Notes under the pieces: model-generated
Databases searched by the model: none
Seen by the model: only the letters and a program-made list of their open reading frames with translations
What the model was told of the DNA's origin: nothing
Program-made: the position numbers and the translations under genes
NCBI GenBank assembly: GCA_947474875.1
Contig: CANJKY010000290.1
Coordinates: forward strand, 1 to 5,752
Direction of reading: 5' to 3'
Origin: Gemmataceae bacterium
GTDB taxonomy: Bacteria; Planctomycetota; Planctomycetia; Gemmatales; Gemmataceae
Length of the DNA stretch: 5,752 nt
In this document: in pieces, positions 1 through 5,075 of the stretch
Layout of the letters: each line of letters begins with the position of its first letter
How positions within the stretch are numbered: the first letter of the stretch is position 1

Positions 1-84
1 GACGGGCAGGCGGTCAGCCCAACCGCCCCCGAGTTCAAACAGCCCGCCGTGAGACCCGCTGAAGGTGCGTCCAAAAGCGAGTGA
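1..84 (+). CDS. C-terminal tail of an upstream gene (partial, 5' end outside window)
   Basis: Frame 1 is open from the first base for 27 codons and stops at TGA 82-84, giving a tail that ends in ...EGASKSE. The other two forward frames stop earlier, at 50-52 and 60-62. A strong hairpin begins 13 bases after the stop, where a terminator would be expected, and the next gene is convergent. The tail is rich in Pro, Ala, Ser and Glu and looks like a disordered C-terminus. It shows no domain, so the product cannot be named. The fragment is short and the call could be chance; it rests mainly on the stop codon's position relative to the hairpin. Confidence 0.4.
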   Translation, partial: DGQAVSPTAPEFKQPAVRPAEGASKSE

Positions 85-97
85 GCCGGGATGAACA

Positions 98-124
98 CGC
101 TCCCCGCGGCGACCGCGGGGAGCG
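98..124. terminator. Perfect 12-bp GC-rich hairpin, likely bidirectional terminator
   Basis: Arms 98-109 (CGCTCCCCGCGG) and 113-124 (CCGCGGGGAGCG) are perfectly complementary around the 3-base loop CGA. The hairpin lies between the stop of the + strand tail (82-84) and the stop of the convergent ATPase gene (126-128), only one base beyond the latter. There is no T-tract on either side, so it is not a textbook intrinsic terminator, but a stem this long is very unlikely by chance. Transcription termination or 3'-end protection for both genes is the simplest reading. Confidence 0.7.
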
Positions 125-125
125 G

Positions 126-1289
126 TCAGTGCTTCCCGTTCGCCGACACCGCGAACCCGACCGTGCGGTCGGCCCGCCGGTTCGCCAGCCCGTCGCGGTT
201 CTCCCGGAACTGCTCCTGCGCCCAGGCCCAGTCCCACTCGTTCGAGTCCAGGAACCGCAGCACCAACAGGTTCTTCAGCTCGTCGATCTCGGCGAAGCTC
301 ATCCCGGCGGTGTTCGCCACCACCGTCTCGACGCCGACCGCCGTCCGCAGCTCGAGGTGCCAGCGGCTCACCAGTTGCCGCCGCAGATCGGCGTCTGGTT
401 TGGGGAAGTGCAGGGTCAGGTCGATCCGCCCGGGGCGGCGGAACGCCGGGTCGATCAGGTCCACCGGGCAGTTGGTAGTGAACACGTACACGACGCCTTC
501 GGTCACGGTGATGCCGTCGAGCGCCGACAGGAACACCGCCTGGTCGTCCGTCTCCTTCACCGCGTCCCGGTCCCGCAGGGCGATGTCCAGGTCGTCGAAG
601 AACACCACCCCGCGGCCGCCGGCATCAAACAGTTCCCGCACCGCCGCCGCCGGGCTGCACGACCGCCGGGCGGCCTGGTAGTCGTCCGGCGTCACCGACT
701 TCGCCACCCACCCCCGCTGTGCCGCCTCCGACCGGATCCACCGGCAGGCGGACGTCTTGCCGTTCCCCGGCGGGCCGGTGAGCAGCAGCCCCCGCTTCGC
801 CCGCCCGCCGTACCCGGTGATCCGCTTCAGGTTGTCCGGGGCGAGGAAGTCGACGGTGTTCCGCCACAGGGTGTCGCGGTGGGCGGCGGTCATCACCGGC
901 GGCTCGGCCGGCGTCCGCTCGCGGCTGAGTTGCAGGCCGATCCGGTACAGTTTCAGGTAGTCCTTGCGGTCGACGACGAACACGTCGTACCCGGCGGTCG
1001 GCTGGTTGGCCGCCTCGCCGAGCACCGCCCGGACGAACGTGACGCCGCGGAGGGTGTACACCCGCAGCCCGTACTGCATGCCCGGCCAGTACCGCCGGCC
1101 GTGGGTGTCCCAGTCACGGATGAACGCCCCGTGCAGCGGCACGAACCGCCCGCGGACGGCGTTCCCCACCAGCGTGTACAGGAGGGATTCCGGGTCGAAC
1201 GCGATCGGGTCGGCGAACCCGGCGGCTTCGGCCGCGGCGGCGAGTAGCGTGCGGTGGTCGGCGGTGAAGTTGGCGAGCGGGCTGTTCAT
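126..1289 (-). CDS. AAA-family ATPase, BCS1-like
   Basis: This 387-aa protein has a C-terminal AAA module of the classic clade. Walker A is GPPGNGKT at residues 172-179, Walker B is VVFFDDLD at 228-235, sensor 1 is TTN at 271-273, and the second region of homology is RRPGRID at 284-290 with candidate arginine fingers R285 and R288. Proteins of this type use ATP to unfold or translocate protein substrates as ring oligomers. The Walker B carries Asp-Asp where most AAA proteins have Asp-Glu; BCS1 proteins also deviate here, which suggests that affinity. Residues 1-150 form a separate N-terminal domain, probably substrate-binding, that I do not recognise. No transmembrane segment is visible. The start is the first in-frame ATG next to the intergenic region; upstream reading gives low-complexity sequence overlapping the neighbouring gene. 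No Shine-Dalgarno precedes it. The substrate is unknown, and the divergent membrane-protein neighbour is only a guess at a partner. Confidence 0.88.
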   Translation of the reverse strand: MNSPLANFTADHRTLLAAAAEAAGFADPIAFDPESLLYTLVGNAVRGRFVPLHGAFIRDWDTHGRRYWPGMQYGLRVYTLRGVTFVRAVLGEAANQPTAGYDVFVVDRKDYLKLYRIGLQLSRERTPAEPPVMTAAHRDTLWRNTVDFLAPDNLKRITGYGGRAKRGLLLTGPPGNGKTSACRWIRSEAAQRGWVAKSVTPDDYQAARRSCSPAAAVRELFDAGGRGVVFFDDLDIALRDRDAVKETDDQAVFLSALDGITVTEGVVYVFTTNCPVDLIDPAFRRPGRIDLTLHFPKPDADLRRQLVSRWHLELRTAVGVETVVANTAGMSFAEIDELKNLLVLRFLDSNEWDWAWAQEQFRENRDGLANRRADRTVGFAVSANGKH

Positions 1290-1321
1290 GCCGCACAGAC
1301 ACGGCGGCCGGTTCGGGGTTC

Positions 1322-1334
1322 GCGGGATTCCCGC
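1322..1334. promoter_or_regulatory. 13-bp palindrome in divergent intergenic region (operator candidate)
   Basis: GCGGGA (1322-1327) and TCCCGC (1329-1334) are perfect inverted arms around a single T. The site lies 33-45 bases upstream of the ATPase start and would overlap the -35 position of the proposed promoter for the membrane-protein gene, so a bound regulator could affect both genes. Six-base arms in GC-rich DNA can easily arise by chance. Confidence 0.25.
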
Positions 1335-1352
1335 CCGGCCGTCGGCTCGGCA

Positions 1353-1358
1353 TACTGT
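1353..1358 (+). promoter_or_regulatory. -10-like box upstream of the membrane-protein gene
   Basis: TACTGT fits the TAnnnT pattern of a sigma-70-type -10 box and ends 25 bases before the ATG at 1384, giving a leader of about 20 bases. The two boxes upstream of the kinase and DUF2252 genes have nearly the same spacing. No recognisable -35 is present. Confidence 0.35.
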
Positions 1359-1383
1359 GTGGACAACCCCGCAGGTTTCCACC

Positions 1384-1950
1384 ATGTCCCGCGACGACCC
1401 GGACGACATCGACCGCGACCCGGACGCCGCGTACCGGAACCGGCGGCGGTGGCGCGACCCGGACGACGACCCGGCCAACCTGGACCGAGACGTGGACGCA
1501 GCGTACCGCCGCCGGCACCGCGATTACGAACCCGACCCGGACGACCGGGAGACGGTCGAGGAGCAGAAACTGACGGAAGCGGGGGTTCAAGCGGCCCGGC
1601 GGCGGATGCGGTGGCCGGGACTGGGGCTGGCGGTCGCCGGGCTGGTCGGGGTGGTCGGGAACGCCTGGCATCTGATCGACACCCAGCCGTTCGGTAAGGC
1701 TGGCATCACGGTGGTGGTGTGGGTGATGTATGCCCTCGTCCCGCTCGGCCTCGGGCTGCTGTTCGCGGCGTGTACCCTGGCCGGCGGCATCTGTTTCGGG
1801 GCCGGCCGGTATCGCGGGCTGGCCGTCTGCGGGCTGGTGCTCGGCTGCTTCCCGTTGCACTGGGGGATGCCGCTGGCGGTGCCGTTCGCCGTGTGGGGGT
1901 TCACCCTCCTTTCCGACCCGGACGTGCAGCGGCGGTTCGACCGGCGGTGA
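1384..1950 (+). CDS. Membrane protein with N-terminal Asp/Arg repeats, function unknown
   Basis: This 188-aa protein has two halves. Residues 1-75 are extremely charged and built from an imperfect repeat of about 24 residues: DRDPDAAYR at 10-18 recurs as DRDVDAAYR at 34-42, with DPDD motifs at 5-8, 25-28 and 51-54. Residues 79-177 are hydrophobic, with about three or four membrane spans (roughly 79-97, 108-134, 144-159 and 162-177). The C-terminus, WGFTLLSDPDVQRRF, resembles the end of small planctomycete membrane proteins (recalled from memory). The start ATG follows a weak AGG at 1373-1375 and a -10-like box; the reading frame stays open upstream but would run back into the divergent ATPase gene. 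The charged domain is probably cytoplasmic, as there is no signal peptide. The last 50 bases overlap the convergent DUF2252 gene. No enzymatic motif is visible and no function can be assigned. Confidence 0.75.
   Translation: MSRDDPDDIDRDPDAAYRNRRRWRDPDDDPANLDRDVDAAYRRRHRDYEPDPDDRETVEEQKLTEAGVQAARRRMRWPGLGLAVAGLVGVVGNAWHLIDTQPFGKAGITVVVWVMYALVPLGLGLLFAACTLAGGICFGAGRYRGLAVCGLVLGCFPLHWGMPLAVPFAVWGFTLLSDPDVQRRFDRR
1411..1509 (+). repeat. Imperfect in-frame tandem repeat, 72-bp period
   Basis: Bases 1411-1437 and 1483-1509 match at 22 of 27 positions by eye and encode DRDPDAAYR and DRDVDAAYR. The offset is 72 bases (24 codons), so the duplication keeps the frame. Surrounding Asp/Pro/Arg-rich codons extend the similarity less exactly. 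Confidence 0.6.
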
Positions 1951-3028
1951 ACCCCTGGCACGCGGTCCAGTCGGCGGTCAGCGTGTCCGCCATCGCCTTC
2001 GCCGCCGAGATCAGCCAGCCGTCTGGCCGGGAGTCCAGGTCGGCGAGGATGGTCGGCCCGATTCCCGATCGGCCGAGGTGGACGTTCGCCGCCTCCGCCC
2101 CCATCGCGGCCAACAGTCGGGCCAGGTCGGCGGCGTGGGCCAACCCGCCGAGTTCGATGCGGCTGCACCGCGGGGCGAGCCGGCGGGCCACCCACGCCGG
2201 CCACACCTGGTAGAACGGGTCCGGGGCGCGGACGGCGGCCGCCGCGATTTCCGCCATCCGCGACGGCCGCTTGTCGCCGGCCGCCCACGCGGTCGCCGGC
2301 GGGGTGGCGGCCTTCGCCTCCCGCGCCACCCACCCGCCGGCCCACTCCACCAGGGCGACGAACCGCGGCTTGCCCAGGCTGCCGAACCCGACCTGCGGCC
2401 GTGCCCGGAACTGCGGGGCCAGGTGGTCGGCGGGCAAGTCCTGAATGAGTGCGGCACGAGCCGGTTCGGGCACGTCCGCCGGCGGGTCGGCCAGCAGCTT
2501 CGTCATTTTCCGCCAGAACTTCGCCGGCTCGCGGTCGGCGGCCATGCCTAGCGCCCGCAACTCGGGGTACCGCTCCTCCAGCACGAACGGCGTTCCGCCC
2601 GCCGCGACCGCCGCCCGGTAGCCAGACAAGATCGCCGCCGCCGCCTGCTTGAACGGCACATCCAACCCGCCGCCCGCCTTGGCGAACCGCACGCTCGCCG
2701 CCAGCCGCACCAGGTCGTGCGTGTACGGCAACTCGTCCGCCTCGTCGAAGTCGTTCACCCCCCAGCACAGCCGGCCGTCGGTGTCCCGCCAGGTGCCGAA
2801 GTTCTCGACGTGTAGGTCGCCGACCGCCGGCACCCGCGGGGCCGCGGCCAGGTCGCCACCCACCACCGGCCAGTGTTGCGCCCACCGGTAGTACGTGCCG
2901 CGGAAGAACGGGAACGGGTCGTTCGGGTCGGCCATCCGCTCGTGCTTGTACGCCAGGTCGTCGGCCACGAGCGGGGTGAACCTGCCGAGCCAGGATTCGT
3001 AGGCGGCGGTGGCGGCGGGGAAGTCCAT
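1901..3028 (-). CDS. DUF2252 family protein (kinase-like fold candidate)
   Basis: The 375-aa product carries the motifs I associate with DUF2252: PFPFFRGTYY at residues 38-47, GDLHVENFGTW at 70-80, NDFDEAD at 92-98, HDLVRLA at 104-110 and VGFGSLGKPRF at 213-223. GDLHxxN followed by a DFD motif resembles the catalytic and metal-binding loops of aminoglycoside-phosphotransferase-like kinases, so a phosphotransfer role is plausible. That is an inference; no substrate is known to me. The protein looks soluble, with no signal peptide or membrane span. The start ATG has a GGAG (complement of 3036-3039) seven bases upstream and a -10-like box beyond it. The gene is divergent from the Ser/Thr kinase across 83 bp and overlaps the membrane-protein gene tail-to-tail. 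The last 20 or so residues are basic and low-complexity, and the part of the gene in the overlap encodes them. Confidence 0.9.
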   Translation of the reverse strand: MDFPAATAAYESWLGRFTPLVADDLAYKHERMADPNDPFPFFRGTYYRWAQHWPVVGGDLAAAPRVPAVGDLHVENFGTWRDTDGRLCWGVNDFDEADELPYTHDLVRLAASVRFAKAGGGLDVPFKQAAAAILSGYRAAVAAGGTPFVLEERYPELRALGMAADREPAKFWRKMTKLLADPPADVPEPARAALIQDLPADHLAPQFRARPQVGFGSLGKPRFVALVEWAGGWVAREAKAATPPATAWAAGDKRPSRMAEIAAAAVRAPDPFYQVWPAWVARRLAPRCSRIELGGLAHAADLARLLAAMGAEAANVHLGRSGIGPTILADLDSRPDGWLISAAKAMADTLTADWTACQGFTAGRTAAARPGRKGG

Positions 3029-3052
3029 GCCCTGTCTCCGTGACCGGGTCGC

Positions 3053-3058
3053 ATCGTA
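3053..3058 (-). promoter_or_regulatory. Extended -10-like box for the DUF2252 gene
   Basis: Read on the minus strand, TGGTACGAT (complement of 3053-3061) contains TACGAT preceded by a TGn-type extension. It ends 24 bases before the ATG at 3028, so the leader would be about 18 bases and include the GGAG ribosome site. The mirror-image box TGGTACAAT lies at 3077-3085. No good -35 is seen. Confidence 0.5.
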
Positions 3059-3079
3059 CCACGCGACCGCCCGTTCTGG

Positions 3080-3085
3080 TACAAT
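3080..3085 (+). promoter_or_regulatory. Extended -10-like box for the Ser/Thr kinase gene
   Basis: TACAAT is one base from the TATAAT consensus, and TGG at 3077-3079 immediately precedes it. It ends 26 bases before the ATG at 3112, predicting a leader of about 20 bases. A -35 at the usual 17-bp spacing would fall at 3057-3062, overlapping the opposing promoter's box, and matches the consensus poorly. Confidence 0.55.
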
Positions 3086-3099
3086 CGCCGTGCCACCCC

Positions 3100-3103
3100 G
3101 GAG
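3100..3103 (+). promoter_or_regulatory. Shine-Dalgarno deciding the kinase start
   Basis: GGAG lies eight bases before the ATG at 3112. It favours this start over the in-frame ATG at 3040, which lies upstream of the proposed -10 box and would add 24 residues of non-conserved character. Confidence 0.6.
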
Positions 3104-3111
3104 CGACCGAC

Positions 3112-4275
3112 ATGGCCCACTCGCCCACCGACCCGAAGTCGATTGGCCGCTCGATCCGCGCGGACGACACGCCGGACACGTTCGCCGGCCGCGGCACGGT
3201 GCAAGACCCGGACCTGATTCCGTTGCACCACGTCCCGGATTTGGCGTCCGGCGGCGGGCCGCCGGTGGGGCCGGGCGAGTCCATCCCGGGGTACGAGATC
3301 GTGTCCGAACTCGGCCGCGGGGCGATGGGGGTGGTGTACAAGGCGCGGCAGGTGCGGCTGAACCGCACGGTGGCGCTCAAGCTGACGCACGCCTGGGCGA
3401 CGGCCACGGCCGAGGAGAAGGCGCGGTTCCAGGCCGAGGCGGTGACGGTGGCGAAGGTGCAGCACCCGAACGTCATCCAGATTTTCGACATCGGCGAACA
3501 CAACGGGCTGGCATACCTGGCGGTCGAGTACGTGGACGGCGGCACCCTGGCCGACCGCATCGGCAAAGGGAAGCCGCTGCCGATCGGGGCGGCGGTTCAC
3601 CTGCTCACCCAGATCGCCCGCGGGGTCGGGGCGGCGCACTCCCGCGGGGTGATCCACCGCGACCTGAAGCCGGCGAACATCCTGCTCACCGCCGACGGCA
3701 CGCCGAAGGTGGCCGACTTCGGGCTGGCGAAGCAGCTCGGGGCGGAATCGCACACCGTTACCGGGTCCATCCTGGGCACACCGGCGTACATGGCCCCGGA
3801 GCAGGCGATGGGGCAGATCCGCCGCATCGCCCCGCAGACGGACGTGTTCTCCCTCGGGGCGATTCTGTACGAGGCGGTGACCGGCGAGGTGCCGTTCAAG
3901 GGCAACACGGTGATGGAGACGCTGGACAAGGTGCGGACGGCCGAGCCGCTGGAGATGAAATTCCGTCGGAAGGACGTGCCCCCGCAACTGGAAGGGATCG
4001 TCCGCCGTTGCCTGAGCAAGCAGCCGGCTGACCGCTACCCGACGGCGGATGCGCTGGCGGATGATCTGGTGCGGGTGACGGCCGGGCCGGTTGTGGAGAA
4101 GTTGCCGCCGCTGTCCATCAACATGTACCACGTGCTGACGGCGCTGGCCGCGATCGCGGCGGTCATCCTGGCGGTGTGGCTGTTCGGGTTCGCCGACTTC
4201 AGCCGCCGCACTTCGGACGACCCGCCGGCGGTGAAGAACAGCCCGACGCCGCAGTACAAGTTCACCGCCCCGTAA
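3112..4275 (+). CDS. Membrane-anchored Hanks-type serine/threonine protein kinase
   Basis: This 387-aa protein contains a complete kinase domain at about residues 61-325. Visible elements are the glycine loop GRGAMGVV (68-75), VALK with the ATP-binding lysine K90, the candidate helix-C glutamate E109, the catalytic loop HRDLKPAN (182-189), DFG (202-204) and GTPAYMAPE (222-230). All key residues are present, so it should be an active Ser/Thr kinase. Residues 1-60 are a Gly/Pro-rich, probably disordered, leader. One transmembrane span lies near 341-360. Only about 27 residues follow it, with no PASTA, WD40, TPR or other sensor domain, so its signal probably enters through a partner or through the cytoplasmic part. 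The activation segment has Ser and Thr residues (S213, T215, T217, S219) that could be autophosphorylated. The gene is divergent from DUF2252 and convergent with the Uma2-family gene, so it appears monocistronic. Confidence 0.95.
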   Translation: MAHSPTDPKSIGRSIRADDTPDTFAGRGTVQDPDLIPLHHVPDLASGGGPPVGPGESIPGYEIVSELGRGAMGVVYKARQVRLNRTVALKLTHAWATATAEEKARFQAEAVTVAKVQHPNVIQIFDIGEHNGLAYLAVEYVDGGTLADRIGKGKPLPIGAAVHLLTQIARGVGAAHSRGVIHRDLKPANILLTADGTPKVADFGLAKQLGAESHTVTGSILGTPAYMAPEQAMGQIRRIAPQTDVFSLGAILYEAVTGEVPFKGNTVMETLDKVRTAEPLEMKFRRKDVPPQLEGIVRRCLSKQPADRYPTADALADDLVRVTAGPVVEKLPPLSINMYHVLTALAAIAAVILAVWLFGFADFSRRTSDDPPAVKNSPTPQYKFTAP

Positions 4276-4354
4276 CGGCCCGGCGTTTCCCGGATGCCCG
4301 CTCGCGCGGTCAGGCGGCGGGTTCTATTAACGACCCCGGACTCGTTGGGCGGCT

Positions 4355-4389
4355 CCTCGGGAATCGGTTGGCGGGAGGTTATCCCGAGG
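4355..4389. terminator. Possible weak hairpin between convergent genes
   Basis: CCTCGGGA (4355-4362) and TCCCGAGG (4382-4389) are perfect inverted arms around a 19-base loop. The hairpin lies between the kinase stop (4273-4275) and the Uma2-family stop (4409-4411), where termination of both is expected. The loop is long, there is no T-tract, and eight-base arms may be chance. The rest of 4276-4408 shows nothing recognisable. Confidence 0.3.
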
Positions 4390-4408
4390 TGCGGGCCGGT
4401 GCCAACAG

Positions 4409-5047
4409 TTACGGCAGCAGATCAGCCACCTTCACGCTCGCATCCGGAGCGGCCAGCGGCGAAACGATGGCATCCGGGCCGTATGTGGTCCGCTGCCGGT
4501 AAGCGTTCGCCCCGAGGGCGGCCGGCAGCGGCGACGGGTCGCGGAACACGATCAGTTGGCGGTTCTCCAGGTCGATCACCCAGTAGTCCGGCACTTTCGC
4601 CGTAGCGTACTTCTCGGCTTTGGTGGTGGTATCACCGAACAGGGACGAACCAGCCACCTCGACGATGAGTAAGGCCACCCGCGGGGCGGCCTGAGCGTAA
4701 TCGCGGATCGTTCCCGGTACGACGGCCACGTCCGGGCCCGGATCGGTATCCTCCCCAATATCGAAGCTCATCTGATTTCGGACCCAGTAACCCGTCACGA
4801 ACACCCCCCGCAACCATGCTTCGGTCAACCCCACAGCGGTGTCGTGTGGCGGGTTCGGATTGGGCATGAGGCAGATTACTCCGTCGAGGAGCATGGTCCG
4901 TTTGTCGTCCAGGAAGCCGGTGCGCGCGAGGGCGCGGTAGTCTTTCAGCGTCCAGCGGAACGGCTGCGGGGGCAGTTGGGGAACCGGCTGTGCGGCCTGC
5001 AGAGTCGGAGTGACCTTCGTCAACGGCGGGGTGAGAACGGCGGACAT
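4409..5047 (-). CDS. Uma2-family (DUF820) PD-(D/E)XK nuclease-like protein
   Basis: The 212-aa product fits the Uma2/DUF820 family in length and motif order: LLDGVI (53-58), PDVAVV with D106 (105-110), LIVEVAGSS with E130 (127-135), then D139, K143 and K146 leading into KYATAKVPDYWVIDL (146-160). D106, E130 and a downstream lysine are the likely PD-(D/E)XK-type active-site residues. The family is called endonuclease in annotations, but a cellular role is not established, and it is strongly expanded in cyanobacteria and planctomycetes. Residues 1-28 are a Pro/Gln-rich extension ahead of the domain. The start is fixed by a GGAGGT Shine-Dalgarno six bases upstream; the frame is open further upstream, but there it is an out-of-frame shadow of the preceding gene. 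It lies 28 bp after that gene and is probably its operon partner. Codon choice is less G/C-biased than in the kinase. Confidence 0.88.
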   Translation of the reverse strand: MSAVLTPPLTKVTPTLQAAQPVPQLPPQPFRWTLKDYRALARTGFLDDKRTMLLDGVICLMPNPNPPHDTAVGLTEAWLRGVFVTGYWVRNQMSFDIGEDTDPGPDVAVVPGTIRDYAQAAPRVALLIVEVAGSSLFGDTTTKAEKYATAKVPDYWVIDLENRQLIVFRDPSPLPAALGANAYRQRTTYGPDAIVSPLAAPDASVKVADLLP

Positions 5048-5053
5048 AGTGGC

Positions 5054-5059
5054 ACCTCC
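5054..5059 (-). promoter_or_regulatory. Strong Shine-Dalgarno of the Uma2-family gene
   Basis: The minus strand reads GGAGGT six bases before the ATG at 5047. It lies in the 28-bp gap after the upstream gene's stop, so it fixes the start and fits translation from a shared mRNA. Confidence 0.75.
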
Positions 5060-5075
5060 ACCGGTCAGCGTACCG

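Noticed and set aside
81..1247. 388-aa plus-strand frame antisense to the ATPase
   Set aside because: Pro/Arg/His-rich with no motif, whereas the minus strand encodes all AAA motifs.
1290..1478. 63-residue N-terminal extension of the ATPase
   Set aside because: It is low-complexity Ser/Arg sequence that runs through the divergent promoter region and into the membrane-protein gene.
1587..3566. 659-aa open frame on the minus strand, spanning the membrane-protein, DUF2252 and kinase genes
   Set aside because: It has low-complexity Gly/Arg/Pro composition, matches no family and overlaps well-supported genes; long spurious frames are expected in very GC-rich DNA.
2755..4131. 458-aa minus-strand frame antisense to the kinase
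   Set aside because: His/Arg/Val-rich translation typical of the antisense of a GC-biased gene; the opposite strand holds a complete kinase domain.
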